Source: Limnoglobus sp043780595 (GTDB taxonomy: Bacteria; Planctomycetota; Planctomycetia; Gemmatales; Gemmataceae). Taken from it: a stretch of 22,971 nucleotides of DNA. The stretch spans positions 1-22,971 of the forward strand of contig JAYWCL010000022.1 in NCBI GenBank assembly GCA_043780595.1. The letters are read 5' to 3'. The notes below the pieces were generated by a model. It was given only the letters and a program-made list of their open reading frames with translations. It was not told the DNA's origin and searched no databases. Below are positions 1-7,728 of the stretch, one piece after another. Each line of letters starts with the position of its first letter. Positions within the stretch are counted from its first letter, which is position 1. The translations under genes and the position numbers were made by a program.

Positions 1-15
1 GTAGGGCCGATTCTG

Positions 16-242
16 CCAGCCCAAGGCGAAGCGGCGAAGCCGCGTAGCCTTGGGTATCGTTGTTGAAATTTTCTTCGGCCCTGAAAGGGGCCGTTCAGTG
101 TGCAACGCCCGCACGATCGATCCTTACACTCCGCACCGCTCTGTATGCGGCCTCGGGTGGGAGTGGAATGAACGGCCCCTTTCAGGGCCGAATCGTGGGC
201 GGACATGGTACCCAAGGCTTCGCCGACTTCGCCTTGGGCTGG
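16..242. repeat. Large interrupted inverted repeat, palindromic phrase type
   Basis: Two arms face each other across a non-coding spacer of about 70 bases. The inner arms, 74-97 and 169-192, are perfect 24-base reverse complements built around GGCCCTGAAAGGGGCC. The outer arms, 16-55 and 209-242, are reverse complements with a few bases missing from the right arm; both are built on CCAAGGCGAAG and GCCTTGG. Each arm also folds on itself, for example GCGGC-GAA-GCCGC inside the left outer arm. No convincing gene is seen in 1-387. The structure could be a non-autonomous palindromic element or a composite of several dispersed hairpin repeats. No transposase and no target-site duplication is recognisable. 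Confidence 0.75.
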
Positions 243-248
243 TAGAAC

Positions 249-265
249 GAGCCTTTCAGGCTCGA
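249..265. repeat. Short hairpin with TTTCA loop, related to the inverted repeat
   Basis: GAGCC-TTTCA-GGCTC forms a perfect 5-bp stem. It has the same loop as the GGCCC-CTTTCA-GGGCC hairpin of the neighbouring inverted repeat but different stem bases, so pairing is kept while sequence changes. It lies well over 100 bases beyond the sigma-factor stop on the minus strand and lacks a clear T-run, so it is not called a terminator. Confidence 0.5.
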
Positions 266-387
266 AGACGGTCTGATACTTGCTAGCCAGATTGCAGGCA
301 GCGCAACTTCAAAACTTGCGCGTGAGGTATAACAAACCGTATCGAATCGACCCGCTCGAAGTATAAAAATGCGATCCGATGCGGACA

Positions 388-1992
388 TTATTTGATCCGG
401 GGCGGGGGAGTGCCTGGCACGTCGAGCTTCTCGACGAGTTCCTTGACCATCTTCAAAGTCGCATCGTCGGCGATCACGATCAGCGAGTTCGTGCGGGCAT
501 CGGATGCGATCTTCACGCGGTTGCCAGATGTGACGCTAACGAGAGCCGAACCTGCACCCATTGCCGCGCCGGAAGCCGTATCGACACTGCGTGCGTTGAG
601 TAGCACCGATAACGTAGTGTGCATGTCTTGGGCTTGTGCGTTTCTCAGTACGAAAACTTGGACAGTCGGCTCTTTGGCTTCCCTATTCAATGGCATTGGA
701 GCCAGAGTACCACCACCACCTCCAGCACTCATTCCTGCGCGGCCAAGCCCGCCCGCGCCACGTCCTGGCGCGCTTCCACTGCCGCCGGGCATCATGCCAC
801 CAGCGGGTCCGGAACCCATCCCACCTTCGCCGCCACTGCCTGCGTCTTCCCCTGTCATCCCTTTGCCCGCCGCGATGGCGACTCGCTTCTGCCGTTTGAA
901 GATCATCGTCGGTGGCGTTCCGGCCTTCGAGATCGACTCGCAGAATTCCCAGCCCTGTTCGCCGAGTTTGGTCATCTCTGCCGAGGAACCCACGTTGTCG
1001 TCCACGTGGATCGTTTGAACCTTGTATTCCCAGTGCATCGACTGGGGAGTATTCGGAAAGTTCCACTTTGCCGTGGTTGCGGGCGGGGCCGCAAGTGGCG
1101 CGGTTCCAACTCCTGGTGGCCCAGAACTCCCCGCAACTGGCACGCCGGTGTTTGGTGCCTGGGCGTTGGCGTCGATCGCGAGTTTGCCGGCGGTCATCGA
1201 CCCGGCGACGAGCAGGACGGCGGCGATCCACTTGATGCGAATGCTCATAACGAGTGCTCCTTGGGCGAGGGTAAGTACGTGGGGAGAAATCGATTCGACA
1301 CTATGGGCAAACGTGGCCACCTTGGCGGCGAGCGTGATCGGCACGCTGCCGGTGGCCGTACTGGTAGCGATGGCTCCGATGGCGGTGGTGGGCGCGATGC
1401 CACGCCGCGAGAGGTTTTCGATCAAGCGTTGGCGGGCGCGCGACAACCGCGCCGTCAACGTGTTGAGTTTCAAGCCGAGTTGGTTCGCGGCATCGTGTTG
1501 CCGCACGCCTTCGAGTTCGCACAACACGAACGCGGTTCTAAGCGTTCCCGGCAGGCGTTGCACTTCCTCGTGGACGGCCGCCAGCAGATCGCCCCACGCC
1601 GATTCGGACGTCGGAATCACCGCTTCCGCTGGGGCCGCCGTCGTTTCGTGGTGTCGCCGCCGTGCCGCCGAACGTCGGACTTTCATCGAAATCCGGTACG
1701 CGACGCCGTGCAGCCACGCGGGTAACCGGTCGCCTTCGCGCAACTGCCGTGCGCCCCGAACGAGTGCGAGGAACGTCGCCTGAAACGCATCTTCGGCATC
1801 CGCATCGGTACTCGACAGTTTGCGACAGAGGCCCCAAACCATCGGACCGTGACGGCGAATCAGGGTGGCAAACGCCTGATTATCGTGCGAATCCAGATAC
1901 TGCGCGAGCAACGCCGCGTCGGGCTGCTCCGCACGATCCTGCGTCAGCGACTCGACGTAACCGAGCACGTTCTGCAACAATTGACGATTCAC
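388..1992 (-). CDS. ECF-type RNA polymerase sigma factor with membrane anchor and C-terminal DUF4177-like and secretin-N-like domains
   Basis: The N-terminal third is an ECF sigma factor. Region 2 (about residues 30-115) contains FATLIRRHGPMVWGLCRKL and the DAEDAFQATFLALVR core-binding helix. Region 4 (about 140-195) contains RLPGTLRTAFVLCELEG and a helix-turn-helix ending in TARLSRARQRL. One hydrophobic segment (about 254-272, KWIAAVLLVAGSMTAGKLAI) follows. After a Pro/Ala-rich linker comes a DUF4177-like domain (about 320-368, HWEYKVQTIHV then LGEQGWEF). A very Gly/Met-rich linker leads to a secretin-N/NolW-like module (about 444-525, with TNSLIVIADDATLKMVKELV). The frame is open to a TTG at 2049. 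I prefer the GTG at 1992 because AAAGG lies 8 bases upstream and family members begin close to this point. Long C-terminal extensions are known in planctomycetal ECF factors. The topology implies a cytoplasmic sigma domain tethered to an exported sensor-like domain. No separate anti-sigma gene is adjacent. Confidence 0.85.
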   Translation of the reverse strand: MNRQLLQNVLGYVESLTQDRAEQPDAALLAQYLDSHDNQAFATLIRRHGPMVWGLCRKLSSTDADAEDAFQATFLALVRGARQLREGDRLPAWLHGVAYRISMKVRRSAARRRHHETTAAPAEAVIPTSESAWGDLLAAVHEEVQRLPGTLRTAFVLCELEGVRQHDAANQLGLKLNTLTARLSRARQRLIENLSRRGIAPTTAIGAIATSTATGSVPITLAAKVATFAHSVESISPHVLTLAQGALVMSIRIKWIAAVLLVAGSMTAGKLAIDANAQAPNTGVPVAGSSGPPGVGTAPLAAPPATTAKWNFPNTPQSMHWEYKVQTIHVDDNVGSSAEMTKLGEQGWEFCESISKAGTPPTMIFKRQKRVAIAAGKGMTGEDAGSGGEGGMGSGPAGGMMPGGSGSAPGRGAGGLGRAGMSAGGGGGTLAPMPLNREAKEPTVQVFVLRNAQAQDMHTTLSVLLNARSVDTASGAAMGAGSALVSVTSGNRVKIASDARTNSLIVIADDATLKMVKELVEKLDVPGTPPPRIK

Positions 1993-2097
1993 ATGCGTGG
2001 CCTTTGCGGTTTTCGCCCTCGTTACAACATAGTTCCCGCCCACCGACAATTATGACAACGATGTGATTCGGACGCTCGCCCAACGCGCCTCACCCTA

Positions 2098-2154
2098 TTG
2101 TAGCTGGCCTCTATGAGGCCGGTCTTTTGTAGCTGGCCTCTATGAGGCCGGTCT
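2098..2154. repeat. Two tandem 29-base hairpin repeats
   Basis: Two identical copies of TTGTAGCTGG-CCTCTATGAGG-CCGGTCT occur at 2098-2125 and 2127-2154, with period 29. Each folds as GGCCTC-TAT-GAGGCC. They lie in the gap between the uvrB stop and the start of the sigma-factor gene, both on the minus strand. They may affect read-through or be dispersed genomic repeats; there is no T-run typical of a terminator. Confidence 0.8.
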
Positions 2155-2160
2155 GCCAGA

Positions 2161-2189
2161 ACCGGGGTCACAGACCCCAGCTACAAAAA
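2161..2189. repeat. Inverted third copy of the TGTAGCTGG hairpin repeat
   Basis: Read on the minus strand this is TGTAGCTGG-GGTCTGTGACC-CCGGT. It has the same flanks as the two tandem copies at 2098-2154. The inner stem changes from CCTC/GAGG to GGTC/GACC and stays fully paired, so it is a related member in opposite orientation. It lies 8 bases past the uvrB stop on the minus strand. There its T-run precedes the stem, so it is not a classic intrinsic terminator for uvrB. Confidence 0.7.
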
Positions 2190-2196
2190 CGCAAAG

Positions 2197-4233
2197 TCAC
2201 CCGGCGGGGCGCTTGCTCTTGAAGTTTCGGCCTTTGCGCTTCGGTTTCGTTTGCGTCGAGGCGACCGTTTCGCCTTTCAACTTCGCGATTTTGTCGCGCA
2301 ACTGTGCGGCGCGCTCGAAGTCCAGATTCTCCGCAGATAGCAGCATTTCCTTCTGCAATTCTTCGAGGTACTCCGCCGTGGCCGACTCGGCCTCATGAAC
2401 GCCTGCGACTTCTTGCGCGAGCTTGTGCGATTCGGCTTCCTCTTCGATTCCGCTCGAAATCGCCGATTGCACCGTCGTCGGCGTGATGTTGTGCTCGACG
2501 TTGTACGCCGTTTGCAGTTCGCGGCGGCGGTTCGTTTCATCGAGCGCCCGCTGCATCGATTGCGTCATCTTGTCCGCGTAAAGGATCACCTCGGCATTCA
2601 CGTTCCGTGCCGCGCGGCCCATCGTTTGAATCAGCGATTTGTCCGACCGCAAGAAGCCTTCCTTGTCCGCGTCGAGGATGGCCACCAGCGATACTTCGGG
2701 CAAGTCCAAGCCTTCGCGCAACAGGTTCACGCCGACGAGCACATCGAACGCGCCTTGCCGTAATTCGCGCAAGATCGTCACCCGTTCGATCGTGTCGAGT
2801 TCACTGTGCAACCACTTGCAGCGTAGCCCTGCTTCGCGGTAGTAGTTCGTTAGGTCTTCGGCGGTGCGCTTCGTCAGCACCGTCACCAGCGTGCGTTCCT
2901 GTCGATCCGCACGGATGCGGATTTCTTTCTCCAAGTCCTTTACCTGCCCTTTCGCGGGCTTGATGTGAACCGTCGGGTCGACGAGGCCCGTTGGGCGGAT
3001 GAATTGCTCGACGACTTCGCCACCGGTGCGCTCAAGTTCATAAGGCCCCGGCGTGGCGGACAAACAGAGGCAGGTGTTGAGCTTCTTCTCGAATTCGTCG
3101 AACTTCAACGGGCGGTTGTCCATCGCGCTCGGCAGGCGGAAGCCGTGTTCGACGAGCGTGGTTTTGCGAGCTGCGTCGCCGTGGAACATCCCGCGTACCT
3201 GCGGCAACGACACGTGCGACTCATCGACGATCAGCGTGAAATCGTCGGGGAAGAAGTCGAAAAGTGTGTACGGCGGTTCGCCGGGGTTGCGACCGCTGAA
3301 CCAGCGTGCATAGTTCTCGATGCCGGAGCAGTAGCCGACTTCGCGGAGCATATCGAGGTCGAATCGGCAGCGTTCCTTGAGCCGTTGGGCTTCGAGCAAC
3401 TTGCCTTCGGTTTTGAACTGTTCGAGCCGCGCAGCGAGTTCGTCTTCGATCCCTTTCACCGCGCCGCGCGTCCGGTCGTCGGGCGTAACGAAGTGCTTCG
3501 CGGGGTAAATGTACAACTCCTCCAGAGGTTTTAACACTTCTCCCGTCACGGTGTGAATCACCGATAGGCCGTCGACTTCGTCGCCGAAGAGTTCGATACG
3601 GAACCCGGATTCTTCGGATGCGGGCCAAATCTCGATCGTGTCGCCGCGCACGCGGAACTTGCCGCGCTCGAAGGCAATATCGTTCCGCTTGTACTGAATA
3701 TCCACGAGCTTCAGCAGCAGTTGATCGCGGTCGAGCGTCTCGCCTTTTTGGATGTGAACCATCATCCGCTTGTAGTCGCTCGGCGAGCCGAGGCCGTAGA
3801 TGCACGACACCGACGCGACGATAATCACATCCTCGCGGCTGACGAGCGACGCCGTCGCCGCCAGCCGTAAGCGGTCGATGTTCTCGTTGATGCTCGAGTC
3901 TTTTTCGATGTAAATGTCCCGCTGCGGGATGTACGCCTCCGGCTGGTAGTAGTCGTAATAACTGACGAAGTAGTTCACGGCATTGTGCGGGAAGAACGCC
4001 TTGAACTCCTTGTAAAGCTGGGCCGCGAGCGTTTTGTTGTGCGCCAGAACGAGCGTCGGTTTGTTCATCGCCACGATTACGTTCGACGCGGTGAACGTCT
4101 TCCCGGTGCCGGTCGCGCCGAGCAAAACCTGAATCTTCTTCCCGCCGCGAAAGCCGGCAATCAGTTGCTCGATGGCACGCGGTTGATCGCCCGCCGGCTG
4201 GTACGGACTCACGAGTTGAAACGGAAGCGCCAT
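2197..4233 (-). CDS. uvrB: Excinuclease ABC subunit B
   Basis: This is UvrB, the damage-verifying helicase-like subunit of the UvrABC nucleotide excision repair complex in the cytoplasm. It is 678 residues, the usual length. The Walker A motif GATGTGKT is at 39-46. The aromatic beta-hairpin region YFVSYYDYYQPEAYIPQRD, used for damage binding and strand clamping, follows near 90-110. The DESHV Walker B motif lies in the middle, and the helicase motifs LVGVNLLREGLDLPEVSL and QTMGRAARN come after it. The C-terminal UVR motif (LDFERAAQLRDKIAKLK, about 640-656), which contacts UvrC or UvrA, is intact. The C-terminus is Lys/Arg-rich. No strong Shine-Dalgarno is seen before the ATG, but the MALPFQLVSPYQPAGDQP start fits the family. 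No uvrA or uvrC is in this window. Confidence 0.98.
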   Translation of the reverse strand: MALPFQLVSPYQPAGDQPRAIEQLIAGFRGGKKIQVLLGATGTGKTFTASNVIVAMNKPTLVLAHNKTLAAQLYKEFKAFFPHNAVNYFVSYYDYYQPEAYIPQRDIYIEKDSSINENIDRLRLAATASLVSREDVIIVASVSCIYGLGSPSDYKRMMVHIQKGETLDRDQLLLKLVDIQYKRNDIAFERGKFRVRGDTIEIWPASEESGFRIELFGDEVDGLSVIHTVTGEVLKPLEELYIYPAKHFVTPDDRTRGAVKGIEDELAARLEQFKTEGKLLEAQRLKERCRFDLDMLREVGYCSGIENYARWFSGRNPGEPPYTLFDFFPDDFTLIVDESHVSLPQVRGMFHGDAARKTTLVEHGFRLPSAMDNRPLKFDEFEKKLNTCLCLSATPGPYELERTGGEVVEQFIRPTGLVDPTVHIKPAKGQVKDLEKEIRIRADRQERTLVTVLTKRTAEDLTNYYREAGLRCKWLHSELDTIERVTILRELRQGAFDVLVGVNLLREGLDLPEVSLVAILDADKEGFLRSDKSLIQTMGRAARNVNAEVILYADKMTQSMQRALDETNRRRELQTAYNVEHNITPTTVQSAISSGIEEEAESHKLAQEVAGVHEAESATAEYLEELQKEMLLSAENLDFERAAQLRDKIAKLKGETVASTQTKPKRKGRNFKSKRPAG

Positions 4234-4311
4234 GGGTCGTCTCGATCGTTCGGAAAGGCAAAAACTCTGCTGAGTAGTGTACGGATGTGGAAGCGAGCCG
4301 ACAGTTGAAAC

Positions 4312-4335
4312 AAAGGGCTGTTCTCACAGCCCTTT
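4312..4335 (-). terminator. Intrinsic terminator of the PQQ-propeller gene
   Basis: A perfect 10-bp stem, AAAGGGCTGT-TCTC-ACAGCCCTTT, lies 15 bases past the stop of the minus-strand propeller gene. Read on the minus strand it is followed by TTTGTTT. It separates the propeller gene from the uvrB transcript. Confidence 0.85.
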
Positions 4336-4350
4336 TTGAAACGCGATTGC

Positions 4351-5580
4351 TCACTGCCCGATGCAATACAGATGCGTCAACGTTCGCACGTAGAGATTGC
4401 CACCCATTATGGCGGGTGACGCCTTGCAGCCTGCGTCGAGTTTATTGGTGGCGATTGGCGTGTAGGTTTTGGTCGCCGCGATCACGAACGATTTGTCGCC
4501 TTCGCTGAAGAAATAGAGGTTGCCACCGGCGAGAACGGGCGACGCGGAGAATTTGCCGTCGAGGCGTTCCTGCCAATGTTTATCGCCCGTTTTGGCGTCG
4601 AGACAGAAGACGATGCCGGTGTCGTTCACCATGAATAACAGGTCGCCGACGATCGTGGGCGAGGGTCGCGTCGGTGCGATTTTGTCGGCACGCCACGCGA
4701 TGCCCGTTTTCGTGAGGTCGCCGGTCATTCCCGCACGCACGGCAATTAAACCTGCCGTGTGACCCGTCGTTAAGTAAATTAGGCCATGCGCCATCACGGG
4801 GCGACAGGCTTCGTTCATGCCGCCGTGAATGACTCGCCAAAGCTCGTCGCCTGTCGCGGGGTCGTAGCCGAGCGTGCCGACGGCAGCCGGCGTCACGAGT
4901 TGCGCTTTGCCGTCGATTTCAAACACCGAAGCCGTCGCGAACGCTTTCTTCAAATCGCCATCGTTGGGGTACGGCAACCCGCGATCCTTCTGCCACACCG
5001 TCTTGCCGGTGATTTTGTTCAGGCACGCGGTGTACTGTTTATCGTGGCCATCGAAGAGCAAAAACAGCCAGTCTTTGTAAACGATCGGCGACGACGCGGG
5101 GCCGCGCCAGTGATCGCACGGCAAATCGTCCCGCGACCACAACACCTTGCCGCTCTGCGTGTCGATGCAGGCAGTGCCGCGCGAGCCGAAATGCGCGTAG
5201 ATTTTCCCGTCGTCGATCACCGGCGTCGGCGAGGCGTAACTATTGAACTGGCGGATATTGGGCGGGTTCTTGTCGCTGAACAGATGCAGATCGTGGATCG
5301 TTTTGCCCGTCTTGCGATCGAGGCAAACTGCGAAAAACTCTTTGCCGTCCTCAAGTGCCGTGGTCACCCAGACTTGTTCGCCGACGACGACGGGCGACGA
5401 CCAACCTTTGTCGTGGACCGCCACCTTCCACTTCACGTTCTCCGTCTCCGACCACGTCGTCGGTGCCGTTTTCGACTGCGAATGGCCATCGCCGTTCGGC
5501 CCCCGGAACCCCGGCCAACTGTCGTCGGCGAACGCAATCGAACCGATCATCAGCGTGAAAATGGCGAAACAGATGCGCAT
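4351..5580 (-). CDS. Secreted PQQ-binding-like beta-propeller repeat protein
   Basis: The 409-residue protein begins with a Sec signal peptide (MRICFAIFTLMIGSIAFA, likely cleaved before DDSWPGFRG). WPGFRGPNGDG just after it is the usual opening of planctomycetal PQQ-type propellers. The rest is a chain of beta-propeller blades with repeated motifs such as GWSSPVVVGEQVWVTT, CLDRKTGK, CLNKITGKTVWQ, CLDAKTGDKHW and FSASPVLAGGNLYFFS. These proteins are related to PQQ dehydrogenases and BamB, but no dehydrogenase active site or quinone-binding Cys pair is obvious. A binding or scaffold role outside the cytoplasmic membrane is more likely than catalysis. The gene is monocistronic by position: a terminator lies 15 bases downstream and the next gene upstream is divergent. 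Confidence 0.9.
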   Translation of the reverse strand: MRICFAIFTLMIGSIAFADDSWPGFRGPNGDGHSQSKTAPTTWSETENVKWKVAVHDKGWSSPVVVGEQVWVTTALEDGKEFFAVCLDRKTGKTIHDLHLFSDKNPPNIRQFNSYASPTPVIDDGKIYAHFGSRGTACIDTQSGKVLWSRDDLPCDHWRGPASSPIVYKDWLFLLFDGHDKQYTACLNKITGKTVWQKDRGLPYPNDGDLKKAFATASVFEIDGKAQLVTPAAVGTLGYDPATGDELWRVIHGGMNEACRPVMAHGLIYLTTGHTAGLIAVRAGMTGDLTKTGIAWRADKIAPTRPSPTIVGDLLFMVNDTGIVFCLDAKTGDKHWQERLDGKFSASPVLAGGNLYFFSEGDKSFVIAATKTYTPIATNKLDAGCKASPAIMGGNLYVRTLTHLYCIGQ

Positions 5581-5826
5581 GGCGAAGTCTCAGCAGGAGA
5601 GTTTTGGCAGGTTCGACAGTACGCCAGTGTAACGCCACGCCGACAGTTTCGCCAGCGTGTAATACGCGACGCGGTAAAAGCAACAGCTTCCGGAACATCG
5701 GTGTGAAATGCACATCCTTCGGCGGCGTCATACTTTCAGAAGCTCGGAGTTTGTTGCTCGACGCGGGCGAAGCGATACGTTAGATTATCGTCAACATGTC
5801 AGTGACGCGGACCGTGAGGTAACACC

Positions 5827-7449
5827 ATGATTCGTCGCGATTCGTTCCTTTTGCTGCTGCTGTTCGCATCTGTCGTTCCCGCTGCGAACGCCGAGGATGC
5901 GGTGGCTGTCGAACGCCGGGTTCAGCAAATGGTGATGGCGATCGATCGTCGGATCGAGAGCGATTGGCTGGCCCACAACCTCAAACCGGCGGCGGTGGCC
6001 GACGATTCGGAATACGCTCGCCGCATCTATCTCGACCTGATTGGCCGCATCCCGAAAGTCGGCGAACTGAGCGAATTCGCCGACGATAAATCGACGGACA
6101 AACGGGCGAAGTTGGTTGAAAAGCTACTGAACATGCCGGCACACGCCCGGCACTTTGCGTCCGGTACCCGCAACGAATGGCTGCCGCAAACGCAGACCGA
6201 CATTCGCTTCATTTTCCTCGGCACGAGCGTCGAGTTGTGGCTCCGCGAACGCTACCGGCAAAACACGCCGGCCAGCGATGTCGTTCGTCGTCTGTTATCC
6301 GTGAAGCTCGGCGACGGTGCGGCGGTGCGGTTTCGCAACGGGCAAGTGCCCGACGGCGATAAGGAAGCCCAACAGCTTTTGAACTACTACCAAGCCAACG
6401 AGGTGCGCCCCGATCAACTCGCGGCGTCCGTGAGTCGCGTGTTTCTCGGCGTGAAACTCGAGTGTGCCCAGTGCCACGATCACCCGTTCGCCCCGCACAC
6501 GAAGGAACAATTCTGGCAGCTCGCTGCATTCTTCGGCGAGTTCTCGCCACTCCCCGCGGTGGCACCGAGTTTCGTCGGTCCACTTCCGCCGCAGTTCGAG
6601 AAAAACCAGATCACGATACCGAACACCGAAAACACGATTATCGCGACATACTTCGACGGCACGTTCCCCGAATGGAACGCGAAGAGGTTACCCCGTCAGG
6701 AACTCGCGGTTTGGCTGACCTCGCCGGAGAACCCGTACTTTGCACGCAATTTAGCCAACCGCATGTGGGCGCGGTTCTTCGGTATCGGCCTGATCGACCC
6801 GATCGACGAACCCGGCGACAACAACCCACCGAGCCACCCCGAACTCCTCGACGAACTCGCAAAAGGCTTCGCCGAAAGCGGTTTCGACAACCGCGTGCTG
6901 ATTCGTGCCATCGTTCGCAGCAAGCCGTACCAGCTGACGAGTAAACTGACGCACCCCACGCAGAACGATCCGCGACGCTTCGCCCGCATGGCGATGAAAG
7001 GGTTGAGTGGCGCGCAAATCTACGATAGTTTCATCACCGCCACCGGCATGGCGAACGACGGGAACATGGACCCGGTGTTCTTCGATGTTCAGGCACAGAC
7101 ACCGCGCGGGCGATTCGCGAAACAGTTCCCAACCGGCGGCAAGGCGACCGAATCGCAGACGTCGATCTTGCAAGCCTTGATGATGATGAACGGAACCGAG
7201 ATGGCGCAACAAACGACGATCAAAACCGGCCAGACGCTGACCGCGATCGTCGATGCCCCGTTCCTGACGACGGAAACGCGAATCGACGCGCTCTATCGTG
7301 CCGTCGTGTGCCGAAATCCCACGGCAGAAGAACGCGAAAAGTTCGCCAGCTACGTCGATCGCGGCGGCCCGTCCGGCGATAAAACCAAATCGCTCGCGGA
7401 TGTAATGTGGGTGTTGCTCAACAGCACGGAGTTTCTGTTCAACCATTAG
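5827..7449 (+). CDS. Secreted DUF1549/DUF1553 protein (short form without N-terminal PSCyt1 domain)
   Basis: The 540-residue protein has an N-terminal signal peptide (MIRRDSFLLLLLFASVVPAANA). DUF1549 covers about residues 35-235, with YARRIYLDLIGRIPKVGEL and a CxxCH motif CAQCHDHPF at 213-221. DUF1553 follows (about 290-535) with AVWLTSPENPYFARNLANRMWARFFGIGL and NPPSHPELLDELA. CxxCH could bind haem c, but haem attachment in this family is inferred. Unlike the larger relative at 16765-18939, it has no PSCyt1 cytochrome-like domain at the N-terminus. The start is well placed, with GAGGT 6 bases before the ATG. Homologues are abundant in planctomycetes and usually pair with DUF1501 genes, as here. 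Function is unproven; a role in degrading complex polysaccharides at the cell surface has been proposed for such pairs. Confidence 0.92.
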   Translation: MIRRDSFLLLLLFASVVPAANAEDAVAVERRVQQMVMAIDRRIESDWLAHNLKPAAVADDSEYARRIYLDLIGRIPKVGELSEFADDKSTDKRAKLVEKLLNMPAHARHFASGTRNEWLPQTQTDIRFIFLGTSVELWLRERYRQNTPASDVVRRLLSVKLGDGAAVRFRNGQVPDGDKEAQQLLNYYQANEVRPDQLAASVSRVFLGVKLECAQCHDHPFAPHTKEQFWQLAAFFGEFSPLPAVAPSFVGPLPPQFEKNQITIPNTENTIIATYFDGTFPEWNAKRLPRQELAVWLTSPENPYFARNLANRMWARFFGIGLIDPIDEPGDNNPPSHPELLDELAKGFAESGFDNRVLIRAIVRSKPYQLTSKLTHPTQNDPRRFARMAMKGLSGAQIYDSFITATGMANDGNMDPVFFDVQAQTPRGRFAKQFPTGGKATESQTSILQALMMMNGTEMAQQTTIKTGQTLTAIVDAPFLTTETRIDALYRAVVCRNPTAEEREKFASYVDRGGPSGDKTKSLADVMWVLLNSTEFLFNH

Positions 7450-7458
7450 GCGAAAAGA

Positions 7459-7587
7459 CAGGAATTCACCACGGAAAACACGGATTGCACGGAAAAATAC
7501 AGATCAGATTCTAGTATGCGTATGTATTGTTTTACTTGTTGTCTTTTCCGTGATTTCCGTGCATTCCGTGGTTGTTTAAATTCTTAA
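7459..7587. repeat. Palindromic CACGGAA repeat, copy 1
   Basis: This 129-base unit has arms that are reverse complements, each with three CACGGAA-like words. The left arm reads ACCACGGAAAACACGG then ATTGCACGGAAAA. The right arm reads TTTTCCGTGATTTCCGTG then CATTCCGTGGT. The arms flank a diverged AT-rich centre. GAATTC-like words sit near both outer ends. Copy 2 follows directly. No gene is seen inside. Confidence 0.85.
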
Positions 7588-7590
7588 AGG

Positions 7591-7715
7591 ACAGGAATTC
7601 GACACGGAAAACACGGATTGCACGGAAAAGAAAATAGATGCAATTTGAATCGAAATGTATTCCTTGTTTTATTTTCCGTGATTTTCGTGCATTCCGTGGT
7701 TGTTTGAATTCTTAA
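7591..7715. repeat. Palindromic CACGGAA repeat, copy 2
   Basis: This is the second unit, offset by 132 bases from copy 1. The arms and outer ends (ACAGGAATTC at the left, GAATTCTTAA at the right) are nearly identical to copy 1, while the centre is unrelated. The unit ends just before the CGAGG ribosome-binding site of the DUF1501 gene, so a transcript reading through would carry two large hairpins in its inter-gene region. Confidence 0.85.
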
Positions 7716-7728
7716 CGAGGTGATGCCG

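Noticed and set aside
619..1725. Long plus-strand open frame opposite the sigma-factor gene
   Set aside because: It is the antisense shadow of a GC-rich gene; the minus-strand frame has clear sigma-factor motifs and this one has none.
3221..4366. Second long minus-strand frame overlapping uvrB
   Set aside because: Arg/His-rich out-of-frame translation of uvrB with no domain; UvrB motifs are all in the other frame.
7459..7715. Possible CRISPR array
   Set aside because: Only two units, each about 130 bases and internally palindromic, with no regular short spacers and no cas genes.
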